Part shown: one piece after another, positions 17,601 through 27,690 of the stretch
How positions within the stretch are numbered: position 1 is the first letter of the stretch
Layout: every line of letters starts with the position of its first letter
Position numbers and translations under genes: made by a program
Assembly (NCBI RefSeq): GCF_004363075.1
Contig: NZ_SNYN01000009.1
Span: forward strand, 91,367-155,366
Length of the DNA: 64,000 bases
Direction: 5' to 3'
From: Actinorugispora endophytica
Lineage (GTDB): Bacteria; Actinomycetota; Actinomycetes; Streptosporangiales; Streptosporangiaceae
The notes under the pieces: model-generated
Seen by the model: only the letters and a program-made list of their open reading frames with translations
Told to the model about the DNA's origin: nothing
The model's database searches: none

Positions 17601-19522
17601 AGAACCAGGACTTCACGGCCGTGGGCATCGGCGACATGTCCGGTGACGTCTTCGGCAACGGCATGCTGCTGTCCGAGCACGTCCGCCTCGTCGCGGCCTT
17701 CGACCACCGGCACGTCTTCCTCGACCCCGACCCCGACCCGGCCACGGGCTTCGCCGAGCGCCGCCGTCTGTTCGAGCTGCCGCGCAGCACCTGGGCGGAC
17801 TACGACGAGACGCTGATCTCCGAAGGCGGCGGCGTGCACCCGCGCAGCGCCAAGTCCGTGCCGATCACCCCGCAGGTCCGCGAGGCGCTCGGCATCGACC
17901 CCTCGGTCACCTCGCTCGCCCCGTACGAGCTGATCCAGTGCGTGCTGCGGGCCCCGGTGGACCTGCTCTGGAACGGGGGGATCGGGACCTACGTCAAGGC
18001 CTCCACCGAGACGCACGCCGCGGTCGGGGACAAGGCCAACGACCCCGTCCGCGTCGACGCGCCCGAGCTGCGCTGCAAGGTGGTCGGCGAGGGCGGGAAC
18101 CTGGGCCTGACCCAGATGGCCCGGATCGAGTTCGCGCTCGCGGGCGGCAGGGTCAACACCGACTTCATCGACAACTCCGCCGGTGTGGACACCTCCGACC
18201 ACGAGGTGAACATCAAGATCATGCTGGACCGCGAGGTCCGGGCCGGGCGGCTGACCAGGGCCGAGCGCGACGAGCTGTTCGTCGGCATGACCGACGAGGT
18301 CGCCCGGCTGGTCCTGCGGACCAACTACCACCAGAACGCGGTGCTGGCCGCGGCGCGCAAGCAGAGCTCCAGCATGCTGCACGTCCACACCCGCTACCTG
18401 CGCAGGCTCGAGCGCGGCGGCAAGCTCAAGCGCCGACTGGAGTTCCTGCCCGACGACAAGTCCATCGCGGCGCGGCGCTCCGCGGGCCAGGGCCTGACGG
18501 GGCCGGAGTTCAGCACGCTGGTCGCCTACTCCAAGATCACGCTGGCCGAGGAGGTCCTCGCCTCCGAGCTGCCCGACGACCCCTACCTGCGCGGCGCGCT
18601 CACCGAGTACTTCCCGACGCCGCTGCGCGAGCGCTTCGCCGACGCGATGCCCGAGCACCCGCTGAGCCGGGAGATCGTCACCACCCAGGTGGTCAACGAC
18701 ATGGTCAACCGGTTGGGCTCGACCTTCGCCTTCCGGTTCAACGAGGAGACCGGGGCGGGCGCGGCCGACACCGCGCGCGCGTACCTGCTGGTCAGGGAGG
18801 TCTTCGGGCTGCGGGAGTTCTGGCGCGCGGTGGAGGGCCTCGACTACCGGGTCGACGTCGACACCCAGCTGGCGATGCTGCTGGAGTCGCGCAAGCTGGT
18901 CGAGCGCGCGGCCCGCTGGCTGATGCGGCACCGGACGTCCCTGCCGGACCTCGGCGCCGAGATCGCCCGCTTCGGCGAGGGGGTCGGACTCATCGTCCCG
19001 CAGCTCCCGTCGATGTTGCAGGGCCGCGACCTGGACACCTTCGTCGAACGGCGGGACTCCTTCATCGCCCGAGGGGTGCCCGAGGAGCTGGCCGAGCAGG
19101 TCGCGGGCATGGTCCCCGCCTACTCGACCTTCGACCTGGTCCGGGTCGCCGAGGAGACCGGGCGGCCGCTGCGCGAGGTCGCCGAGGTCTACTTCGACCT
19201 CGCCGACCAGCTGCAGCTCAGCCGGCTGCGGGAGCGCGTCATCGCACTGCCCCGCGACGACCGCTGGAACACGATGGCGCGGGGCGCCGTGCGCGACGAC
19301 CTCTACGCCGCGCAGGCCGACATGTCCAGCATCATCCTCAGGTCCGGCCACTCCGGCGAGAGCCCGGACGAACTGCGCGCCCACTGGACCGAGCAGAACC
19401 GCGGCGCGGTCGGGCGCGCGGCCGAGATCCTGTCCGAGATCTGGGAGGCCGAGCGCTTCGACCTGGCCACCCTCTCGGTGGCGGTGCGTTCGATCCGCTC
19501 GCTGGTCGCGTCCAGCGGCTGA
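14669..19522 (+). CDS. gdh: NAD-specific glutamate dehydrogenase, large (about 180 kDa) type
   Basis: This 1617-residue protein matches the length of the L_180 NAD-glutamate dehydrogenases of Streptomyces and mycobacteria, which deaminate glutamate to 2-oxoglutarate. The long N-terminal part (about 1-700) carries ACT-like regulatory segments ([20 protein letters not shown]). The catalytic part contains [36 protein letters not shown] and the dinucleotide fold region [18 protein letters not shown]. The ATG at 14669 follows AAAGGAG. The mycobacterial homologue is controlled by GarA; nothing in the sequence here shows that. Confidence 0.95.
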   Translation: [1617 protein letters not shown]

Positions 19523-19533
19523 CCGGAGAGGCG

Positions 19534-19579
19534 GAACGGCGGAGGACCGCGTCCGAGGGGGCGCGGTCCTCCGCCGTTC
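19534..19579 (+). terminator. Strong hairpin terminator after glutamate dehydrogenase
   Basis: An 18-bp perfect stem (arms 19534-19551 and 19562-19579) with a 10-base G-rich loop starts 12 bases after the stop codon. Confidence 0.8.
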
Positions 19580-19660
19580 AGGGGAACCGCCCCCGCGCGG
19601 CGAAGCGGGTTGGCGTCCGGGGCCCGGAGTTGGTGTCATGGCGGTGTGGAGTCGAGAGCA

Positions 19661-20512
19661 GTGAACGGGGCAGGCACGACGGACACCGGGCGCCCGAGCG
19701 TCGACGAGCTGCTGGGGCGGGTGGACGACGCCTGGCGCGACGCCGACCGGCTGCGCGGGCTCGTCGTGGACGCGCTCGACGAGGGCTTCGGCAGCGAGAT
19801 CCTGCCCGCCGCCGAGCGCGTGTACGCCATCGACCCCGACCCCGAACGGGGCGTCGTGCTGTACGCGCTGGCGCTGCGCGGCTGCGCCCGGCACGAGCAG
19901 GCCGAGAAGGTGCTGATGGCGCACATCAGGGCCCGCGGCGGGCGCGCCGACACCTGGTTCGCGCTGGCGCCGCTGGCCTCGTGGCGGGACAGCGCCAACG
20001 ACGTCGCGACCGCGCTGGACAACGCGCTGCGACATGACCCCGACCACGCCGACGCGCTGGTGTGGGGCTGGAAGTACCACGCCCGGCACGACGGGCCTGA
20101 CGGGGCCGACCGGTGGCTCGCCGACCACGCGCGGGGCAGCTGGCGGGCCGCGGTCATGCTGGGGGAGAGGGCGCTGCACGGCGGAGACCTGGACCGGGCG
20201 CTGACGCTGTTCGGCACCGCGTGCGACCTCGGGCCGCGCCGCCCCGAACCGCTGCTGCGGGCGGCCCGCGCCCTGGCGGGGGCCGGGTACGACGTCGAGT
20301 GCGTCGAACTGGTGACCTCCCGCTGGAGCGGTTCACGCGGGGCCCTCCCGCTGGTGGAGGCCGTGGAGGCGCAGCTGCGCCTGGGCAGGGTCTCCGGCGC
20401 GGTCTTCGCCCTGGCCCGGCTGCGCGGCGTGCGGGACGTCGAGGAGGACCACCCGGAGGTGCTCGACCTGTACCGCCGGGTGGAGCGGGCCAGGGCGGCG
20501 GCGGGGCTCTGA
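19661..20512 (+). CDS. TPR-repeat protein of unknown function
   Basis: This 283-residue cytoplasmic protein is almost wholly helical and alanine/arginine-rich. Repeating units such as [20 protein letters not shown] and [20 protein letters not shown] fit tetratricopeptide-type repeats, which usually mediate protein contacts. I favour GTG 19661, which has GGAG nine bases upstream; an ORF from 19610 is possible. It sits just ahead of prfB but that gene has its own -10 box. Confidence 0.6.
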   Translation: MNGAGTTDTGRPSVDELLGRVDDAWRDADRLRGLVVDALDEGFGSEILPAAERVYAIDPDPERGVVLYALALRGCARHEQAEKVLMAHIRARGGRADTWFALAPLASWRDSANDVATALDNALRHDPDHADALVWGWKYHARHDGPDGADRWLADHARGSWRAAVMLGERALHGGDLDRALTLFGTACDLGPRRPEPLLRAARALAGAGYDVECVELVTSRWSGSRGALPLVEAVEAQLRLGRVSGAVFALARLRGVRDVEEDHPEVLDLYRRVERARAAAGL

Positions 20513-20548
20513 GCGGTGTTCCGGGGGAGTCGTGCGCCGGGTACGCCC

Positions 20549-20554
20549 TAGACT
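20549..20554 (+). promoter_or_regulatory. -10 box for a leaderless prfB transcript
   Basis: TAGACT ends seven bases before the GTG of prfB, so transcription should start at or next to the start codon; no ribosome site is visible. The same eleven bases TAGACTGGTCG precede the thiamine-binding gene at 27701. Confidence 0.55.
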
Positions 20555-20561
20555 GGTCGGT

Positions 20562-21677
<1,116 letters not shown>

Positions 21678-21998
21678 GCCGGACCGGGACGACCGGGGGC
21701 CGGCGGTGCGGTGGACACGGCCGGGCAGGTATATGTGAACGTTATCACCGCTTGACTCTTCCGATATACTCTTGGCTGTTGATTGATGTGACCACCGGGT
21801 CCGAAGAGCGGCGTGGGCAGGGAAGACCATCGGTGACAGGGGTCGACCAGGGGTGTTTCACGTTCCGTGACCGACGGTGGATCTGGACATACCGGGTTGC
21901 TTTCCCCCCTACACTGTCGATTGGCCCTATGGCCGGTACTGCCTTGAGCGGATCCACCGCTTGCGGGCCCCAACCTTCGAGATCCTTGTGATGCGCCT
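21678..21998. other. Intergenic region upstream of ftsE
   Basis: No gene is seen in these 321 bases. A possible promoter is TTATCA (21742-21747), 17 bases, TATACT (21765-21770). A TCACG-TTC-CGTGA inverted repeat at 21858-21870 could be an operator, and a TACACT box lies about 80 bases before ftsE. The AT content is higher than in the surroundings. Confidence 0.4.
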
Positions 21999-22688
21999 GT
22001 GATCCACTTTGAAAACGTCACCAAGGTCTACCCGACCCAGAAACGACCGGCTCTGAACGGCGTTTCCATCGACGTGGACAAGGGAGAGTTCGTCTTCCTC
22101 GTCGGACCGTCCGGTTCGGGTAAGTCAACGTTCCTCCGGCTGGTCCTCAAAGAGGAGAAGCCGACCAAGGGCAGGGTCCACGTCGCGGGCAAGGACCTCG
22201 CGCGACTGTCCAACTGGAAGGTGCCGCACCTGCGTCGCCGCATCGGCTGCGTCTTCCAGGACTTCCGGCTGCTGCCGAACAAGAACGTCTTCGAGAACGT
22301 CGCGTTCGCGCTCGAGGTCATCGGCAAACCCCGCCGGTTCATCCGCAAGGTCGTCCCCGAGGTCGTCGAACTGGTCGGTCTCGAGGGCAAGGCGACCCGC
22401 ATGCCCGACGAGCTCTCGGGTGGCGAGCAGCAGCGCGTGGCGATCGCCCGGGCGTTCGTGAACCGGCCGCAGATCCTGCTGGCCGACGAGCCCACCGGAA
22501 ACATCGACCCGGCCACCTCGATCGGCATCATGAAGGTGCTCGACCGAATCAACCGCACCGGCACGACCGTCGTCATGGCGACGCACGACGCCGCCATCGT
22601 CGACTCGATGCGCAAGCGCGTCATCGAGCTCGAGGACGGCGAGGTCGTCCGCGACCAGTCGCGCGGCGTCTACGGCCAGGCGTACTAG
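21999..22688 (+). CDS. ftsE: Cell division ATP-binding protein FtsE
   Basis: This 229-residue ABC ATPase has Walker [11 protein letters not shown]-loop [19 protein letters not shown], signature [15 protein letters not shown] and Walker [14 protein letters not shown]. With FtsX it forms the membrane complex that controls peptidoglycan hydrolases at the septum. The GTG start at 21999 has a weak ribosome site. The order ftsE, ftsX, smpB is conserved in bacteria, but the two fts genes are normally almost contiguous; here 480 bases separate them. Confidence 0.96.
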   Translation: MIHFENVTKVYPTQKRPALNGVSIDVDKGEFVFLVGPSGSGKSTFLRLVLKEEKPTKGRVHVAGKDLARLSNWKVPHLRRRIGCVFQDFRLLPNKNVFENVAFALEVIGKPRRFIRKVVPEVVELVGLEGKATRMPDELSGGEQQRVAIARAFVNRPQILLADEPTGNIDPATSIGIMKVLDRINRTGTTVVMATHDAAIVDSMRKRVIELEDGEVVRDQSRGVYGQAY

Positions 22689-23168
22689 GGTGTGTCCGGA
22701 CGCTTCGGAACCGGCGGGCGGTCGTCCAGGACGGTGCTCGCGGAACGGTTCGCGAAGCCGCCACGACCGTGCGGCCTCGCGATGACCGACATGGAAGCCT
22801 TCCTGGTCGGCCGTGTGAGCGGTGCCGGAGCCGCGGGCCGCTCCGCGGTCTCGCGTGGCGGGTCCCAGTCCCGGAGGAGGGTCGAGCCCGGAGTGATTCG
22901 GGGAACGCGCCCCAAATCCTGTCTTTTCGTGAATCCCGGGCTCGCAGAGCCTGTGCAGCAGAACACTGCCTAGAGAGTGTCTTCCGGATGCTTTCGGGTC
23001 AGCGGACGCCCTACCGCGCCGCTTCGCGACTCCCGCGCGGCGGAGGCCCTGCCCCGGGGGCAGGGCGAACCCGGAACGCCCCGGACAACACGATCCAGCG
23101 GCTCTCCAGTCACCGGCGCCGGTCGAGCGGCGCGGTGAAGCCCCACAAGGATGGACCTTTAACACATC
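22689..23168. other. 480-base gap between ftsE and ftsX with a structured segment
   Basis: No convincing gene fills this gap; the short reading frames on both strands lack family features. At 22884-22943 GAGCCCGG and GATTC pair with GAATC and CCGGGCTC (13 bp with a 3-base bulge), and the loop itself holds GGGG-AACGCG-CCCC. Two roughly similar stretches (22690-22720 and 22975-23008, both GTGTC..CCGGA.GCTTTCGG-like) flank this part and could be worn direct repeats. The ftsX start is preceded by AAGGATGG, 18 bases upstream. Confidence 0.45.
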
Positions 23169-24077
23169 ATGCGAGCACAGTTCGTACTCTCTGAGATCTG
23201 GATCGGCCTGCGGCGAAATCTGACGATGACCATCGCGGTCATCACCACGGTCGCCATCTCGCTGGCCCTCTTCGGCGCCGGCATGCTGATCAACCAGCAG
23301 GTCAGCGCGATGCGCGGGTTCTGGGACGAGCGGATCTCGATCACGATCTACCTGTGCACCGAGAGCTCCCCCAGCGACCACTGCATCGAGAACGGCCCGG
23401 CGACCGACGAGGACCGCACCTCCCTGCAGTCGGACCTGGAGTCCATGTCCGAGGTCGCGGGCGTCGAGTACGTGTCCCAGGCCGAGGCGTGGCAGGACTT
23501 CCAGGACCGCTTCTCCAACCGGGAGGCCCTCGTCGAGGCCACCCAGGAGGGCGACATCCCGGACAACTTCCGGGTCCAGCTGGCCGACCCCTCGCAGTAC
23601 GAGACGGTCCAGGAGAGCGTCCAGAACCGCGCGGGCGTCGACATGGTCTCCAACGACAAGAACGTGCTCGACCAGTTCTTCGAACTGCTCGACGGCCTCA
23701 AGTGGGCCGCGCTGACGGTCGCCATCGTCCAGTTGGCCGCGGCGGCGCTGCTGATCGCCAACACGATCCGGCTGTCGGCCTACAGCCGCCGCCGCGAGAC
23801 GGGTATCATGCGGCTGGTCGGGGCCTCCAACTTCTACATCCAGCTGCCGTTCCTGCTGGAGGGGGCGATCTCCGGCCTCATCGGCGGTATCTTCGCGGCG
23901 GGCTTCATCATCGCGACGAAGTTCTTCCTTCTGGACAAGATCCAGAACTGGTTCCAGTTCAACGTCCAGCTCGGCATGGGAGCGGTCATGTCGGTGGTCG
24001 GGATGTCCATGATCCTGGGCGTGCTGCTCTGTACGATCGCCTCCTTCCTCACGCTCCGGCGCTACCTGCGGGTCTGA
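23169..24077 (+). CDS. ftsX: Cell division protein FtsX
   Basis: This 302-residue permease-like partner of FtsE has one N-terminal membrane segment (about 20-45), a large extracellular loop (about 46-170) with a two-cysteine stretch ([10 protein letters not shown]) typical of actinobacterial FtsX, and three C-terminal membrane segments with the [15 protein letters not shown] motif. The loop would contact peptidoglycan hydrolases such as RipC-type enzymes. The ATG at 23169 fits the family start. Confidence 0.95.
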   Translation: MRAQFVLSEIWIGLRRNLTMTIAVITTVAISLALFGAGMLINQQVSAMRGFWDERISITIYLCTESSPSDHCIENGPATDEDRTSLQSDLESMSEVAGVEYVSQAEAWQDFQDRFSNREALVEATQEGDIPDNFRVQLADPSQYETVQESVQNRAGVDMVSNDKNVLDQFFELLDGLKWAALTVAIVQLAAAALLIANTIRLSAYSRRRETGIMRLVGASNFYIQLPFLLEGAISGLIGGIFAAGFIIATKFFLLDKIQNWFQFNVQLGMGAVMSVVGMSMILGVLLCTIASFLTLRRYLRV

Positions 24078-24105
24078 GGCGGCGGCGGAAAGGAAGCGGA
24101 CCCAA

Positions 24106-24570
24106 GTGACACGGGAAAAAGGGCGCAAGACCATCGCGCAGAACCGGCGCGCCCGGCACGACTACCACATCGAGGACACCTACGAGGCGGGCCTGGTGCT
24201 CACGGGCACCGAGGTCAAGTCCCTGCGCGCCGGCCGCGCCTCGCTGGTGGACGGCTTCGCCCTGATCAAGGACGGCGAGGTCTGGTTGCAGAACGTGCAC
24301 ATCCCCGAGTACACGATGGGGACGTGGACGAACCACATGACGCGTCGGCCTCGCAAACTCCTGCTGCACCGCGAGGAGATCGCGAAGCTGATCGCCAAGA
24401 CCCGCGAGTCGGGTCGGACCTTGGTGCCGCTGTCGCTCTACTTCAGCGACGGTCGCGCCAAGGTCGAGATCGCTCTGGCGCGGGGCAAGCGCGAGTACGA
24501 CAAACGCCACGATCTCGCAGACCGAGAGGCCCAGCGCGACATCGAACGCGCCCTGCGCCGTCGGCGCTGA
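24106..24570 (+). CDS. smpB: tmRNA-binding protein SmpB
   Basis: This 154-residue protein binds tmRNA and rescues stalled ribosomes. It shows [22 protein letters not shown] near the N-terminus, the [17 protein letters not shown] core and a basic C-terminal tail ([19 protein letters not shown]). GTG 24106 follows AAAGGAAG. The tmRNA gene lies 2.4 kb downstream, beyond the PBP-like gene. Confidence 0.97.
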   Translation: MTREKGRKTIAQNRRARHDYHIEDTYEAGLVLTGTEVKSLRAGRASLVDGFALIKDGEVWLQNVHIPEYTMGTWTNHMTRRPRKLLLHREEIAKLIAKTRESGRTLVPLSLYFSDGRAKVEIALARGKREYDKRHDLADREAQRDIERALRRRR

Positions 24571-24582
24571 AAGGAAGACTAG

Positions 24583-26529
24583 GTGTCCCCCCGACACGTC
24601 CGCCGATCCCTCGCCGCGGCCATGAGTCTCGCCGCGGTCGTCGTCGCCACAGGTTGCGCGGCGGAACCGAGCCCGGAGGTGGCGGTCCGCCACTTCCTCC
24701 TGAACTGGCAGTCCGGTGAGTACGAGGCGGCGGCCGGCCAGACCGACGGTGACGTCGCGGAGGTCGCCGAGACGCTCCGGCAGGCGCACGACCAGCTCGA
24801 CCTGGCGGCGCTGCGGCTGAGTCTCGGCCACATCGACAAGGACGGCGACACCGCCTCGGCCAGCTTCGGAGTCCAGGCCGACCTCGGTATCGGGGACCCG
24901 GTGTGGCGCTACGAGGGCTCCATGCCGCTCACCCGCACCTCCAGCGGCTGGGCCGTCAACTGGTCGTCCGCGGTCATCCACCCCGACCTGGGCGACGGCG
25001 AGCGCCTCGCCGTCACCTACGCCGTGCCGGACCGCGGCCAGATCCTCGACCGCGAGGGCGAGCCGCTCGTCGGCGAGACCGAGGTCACCGCGTTCGGCGT
25101 CCGCCCGGCCGAGATGGCGGACATGACCCAGGGCGTCAACAGCCTCGCCGAACTGCTCGGCGAGGACCCCGAGCCGCTGCTCAACCGGGTCCGCTCGGCC
25201 CCGCCCGACGAGTTCCAGCCGCTGGTGCTCAAGCGCACCCAGGACGTCCCGGGCTCGCTGAGGACCAACGCCACCAAGATCCCCGGGGTCGAGACCGCGC
25301 AGCTGAACATGCCGCTCACCCCCACCAGCGCCTCGGCGGTCGTCGGCGAGGTCGCGGGCACGGCCGAGCACAAGGTCTCCACCCGCGTCTCGGGCCCGTA
25401 CCAGGCCGGCGACACCGTGGGCCTGAGCGGCCTGCAGAGCAGCTACCAGCAGCAGCTCGCGGGGACGGCCACCACCAGGATCGTCACGCTCGACACCGCG
25501 GGCCAGGAGACCGGAGTCCTGGAGACCTGGTCCGGAGTCGAGAGCGGCTCGCTGGGAACCACCATCGACAGCACCGTGCAGGGGGCCGCCGAGGAGTCCC
25601 TCGCCACGATCACCACCAGCGCCTACCTGGTGGCGGTCGACGCGCGGTCCGGCGAGGTCCTGGCCTCGGCCGCGCGGCCCGAGGGGACGGCCAACGACGG
25701 CGCGTTCACCAAGGAGTACCTGCCGGGGGAGACGTTCACGATCGTCTCGGCCGCGGCGCTGCTGGGATCGGGCATGGGGGCGGACACGCCGGTGCCGTGC
25801 GAGCAGAGCACGCAGGTCGGCGACACGACCTTCACCAACCCCAGCGGCGGGATGCTGTACGGGGCGCCGGACCTGATCCGGGACTTCGCCTTCAGCTGCA
25901 CCACGGCCTTCGCCGGACTGGCGGGCGAGGTGAACGACGGCGCCCTGGCCGACACCGCCGCCGCCTTCGGGATCGGACAGCCCTGGCAGCTGTCGGTGCC
26001 GACCTTCAGCGGTGAGTTCACCGCCCCGACCGACGAGGAGTCCGCCGCCGCCGCGATGGTGGGAGCCGGCGGGGTCACGGTCAGCCCGCTCACCATGGCC
26101 CTGGCGGCCGGGACCGTGGCGGACGGCCGGTGGCACGCGCCGCGGCTCGTCCAGGACGACTCCCGGGAGCAGGCCGAGCCCGGTCCCGACCTGGCCTCCG
26201 AGGTCGTCGAACCGCTGCGCGAGATGATGCTGACCTCGGTCCAGGAGGGCTCCGCGGCCGCGGCCAACATCAGCGCGACCGTCCCGGTGCACGCCCAGAC
26301 CGGTCTGGCCCGGCAGGACATCGACGGCGAGGAGACGTCGGTCCAGTGGTTCGTCGGCTACCAGGGGCACGTGGCCTTCGCCGTGGTCGTGGAGACGCCA
26401 CCCGAGCACACCTACCAGTTCGCGGTGAACTCGGGCGTCTCGTTCCTGCAGCTGCTGGCCGACTACGTCCAGCCGATCGACGCCGGCGCGGCCGAGGACA
26501 CCGGGGCGGAGACAGCCTCCGGCGCCTGA
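24583..26529 (+). CDS. PBP-like lipoprotein with all three catalytic motifs altered
   Basis: This 648-residue lipoprotein (lipobox VATGC) has an N-terminal NTF2-like MecA-N domain (about 28-140), a dimerisation domain (about 150-300) and a penicillin-binding transpeptidase fold (about 320-635). In the active site the usual STFK is ETFT: Glu383 replaces the acylated serine and Thr386 the lysine. The SxN motif is SCT (438-440) and KTG is QTG (572-574). It therefore should not acylate beta-lactams or cross-link peptides. A scaffolding or sensing role is inference. GTG 24583 follows AAGGAAGACTA, 12 bases after smpB. Confidence 0.85.
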   Translation: MSPRHVRRSLAAAMSLAAVVVATGCAAEPSPEVAVRHFLLNWQSGEYEAAAGQTDGDVAEVAETLRQAHDQLDLAALRLSLGHIDKDGDTASASFGVQADLGIGDPVWRYEGSMPLTRTSSGWAVNWSSAVIHPDLGDGERLAVTYAVPDRGQILDREGEPLVGETEVTAFGVRPAEMADMTQGVNSLAELLGEDPEPLLNRVRSAPPDEFQPLVLKRTQDVPGSLRTNATKIPGVETAQLNMPLTPTSASAVVGEVAGTAEHKVSTRVSGPYQAGDTVGLSGLQSSYQQQLAGTATTRIVTLDTAGQETGVLETWSGVESGSLGTTIDSTVQGAAEESLATITTSAYLVAVDARSGEVLASAARPEGTANDGAFTKEYLPGETFTIVSAAALLGSGMGADTPVPCEQSTQVGDTTFTNPSGGMLYGAPDLIRDFAFSCTTAFAGLAGEVNDGALADTAAAFGIGQPWQLSVPTFSGEFTAPTDEESAAAAMVGAGGVTVSPLTMALAAGTVADGRWHAPRLVQDDSREQAEPGPDLASEVVEPLREMMLTSVQEGSAAAANISATVPVHAQTGLARQDIDGEETSVQWFVGYQGHVAFAVVVETPPEHTYQFAVNSGVSFLQLLADYVQPIDAGAAEDTGAETASGA

Positions 26530-26970
26530 CCGGCGGGACGCGGGACCGCCCGGTTTTCTTACCCGGGACGGGGCAACCATCCGGGCCGCGCCCGGCGTCT
26601 TCACGTATGACTGGACCCGTGATGGGGGTCGCGGAATCCAGTTCAGGAGACAGGACCTCGTCTCGGGGGAGGCCCTGTTGTTTCGAGGCCGGCCCGACCC
26701 TGCCGGCCGCCCTCGCGGGCAGCGTTGATGGATCCCGTCCGCGCCCGCGGGGGTTTCTCGTGTCCGGCACGCCTTCCGTGGAAGCGGGGGCGTGCCGGGT
26801 CCGGGAGGCCCCGCCGGGAGCGGGAGCCGTGAAGGACCGGTGGAAGCAGGTCGCCGGGGACGGGAATCATGTTGGCCCCCGGGCCGTTGTACCGGTAGCG
26901 TAGGACCGAGCGGAGCCACTCCGGTGGTCCCGCCTGCCGGGCCCTTCGGGGCCCGTTGAAAAGTGAACAT
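26530..26970. other. Intergenic region upstream of the tmRNA gene
   Basis: No gene is apparent in 441 bases. A hairpin at 26766-26796 pairs GGCACGC with GCGTGCC and CTTCC with GGAAG. A possible tmRNA promoter is TTGGCC (26872-26877) with TAGCGT (26896-26901) 18 bases on, giving a precursor with roughly 60 extra bases before the mature 5' end. Confidence 0.35.
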
Positions 26971-27337
26971 GGGGGTGATCGGTTTCGACTTCGGTGGTTG
27001 TTGTAGGGGAAGCGGGCCGAGGACCGCGAACGCAACCTCGTTAACACTGCGATCGCAAACCAACAAGTGCCAATTCCAAGCGCACTGAGTTCGCTCTCGC
27101 TGCCTAAGCGATAGCGACTCTGTCGGCCTGAGGGCGTCTCCGCCTCAGGGTCCGGCATCGTTAGGAGACTCACCGGTCAGATCAGGCCACGGGGCCTGAC
27201 CGGGAAAATCACGTGGCTGGGCCTGTCGGCGACTCGTCTGCGAGAGTGCCGGGGCCGAGTAGAACGCAAAGCAGACTGCGCCCGGAGAAGCCCTATTGCA
27301 GCACTGAAGGACGCGGGTTCGATTCCCGCCACCTCCA
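26971..27337 (+). ncRNA. ssrA: Transfer-messenger RNA (tmRNA)
   Basis: The 5' end GGGGGTG pairs with CACCTCC near the 3' end (7 bp, one G-U) to form the acceptor stem, and GGTTCGATTCCC is the T-arm. The tag reading frame at 27069-27107 encodes ANSKRTEFALAA followed by TAA, ending in the proteolysis signal ALAA. After the discriminator A at 27337 the genome reads CGA, so the terminal CCA is not encoded and must be added. smpB lies upstream. Confidence 0.95.
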
Positions 27338-27352
27338 CGAGACCCAGACGAG

Positions 27353-27392
27353 ACGGCCTGCGCGCTTACGCGCCAGGCCGTTCTTCGTGTTC
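27353..27392 (+). terminator. Terminator after the tmRNA gene
   Basis: ACGGCCTG (27353-27360) pairs with CAGGCCGT (27374-27381), with CG-rich pairing inside, and TCTTCGTGTTCT follows as a T-rich tail. This is one of the few classical intrinsic terminators in the window. Confidence 0.75.
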
Positions 27393-27476
27393 TCCAGGAG
27401 ATTCCCCGCCCCGAGGCCCCCTGCGGCCGAGGCCGCGCGGAGCGACCCGGTTCGCGCTCCCCCAGGGACCCTGTCC

Positions 27477-27690
27477 GATGACCTTGCTGTTGTCCCCCCG
27501 AAAACCTTGATTTCAGGGGGACAACAACAAGATCATCAACAGAGACCACGCGAAACGGTCATCGTGGGCGCGACCTCGCCCCGCACCCGCCGTCGCCGCC
27601 CGCCGTGACCCCGTGCTCCGCGTGGCACGAGGCCGGACGGCCCACCCGGAGTACCGGTGCGCGGATCGCCTCCGCGCTGGACGCTTCATA
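27477..27690 (-). repeat. Dispersed hairpin repeat, copy B (arm + stem-loop 1), reversed
   Basis: Read on the minus strand this copy has the same arm as copies A and D (27690 down to 27538) followed by stem-loop 1. The stem arms are 27477-27498 and 27516-27537 (22 bp, two wobble or mismatch positions), and the loop shares AACCTTGA with copy D. Its outer end lies only ten bases before the next start codon, so it has been placed against the promoter of the thiamine-binding gene. Confidence 0.8.

Noticed and set aside
14672..20179. A 1835-residue open frame antisense to the glutamate dehydrogenase gene
   Set aside because: It is a shadow of the real gene in very GC-rich DNA, has repetitive His/Val/Gly/Asp/Arg composition and no domain, and the sense strand is clearly glutamate dehydrogenase.
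22685..22973. Short overlapping frames on both strands in the ftsE-ftsX gap
   Set aside because: Neither has a recognisable family, a good ribosome site or composition like neighbouring proteins; both read through the hairpin.
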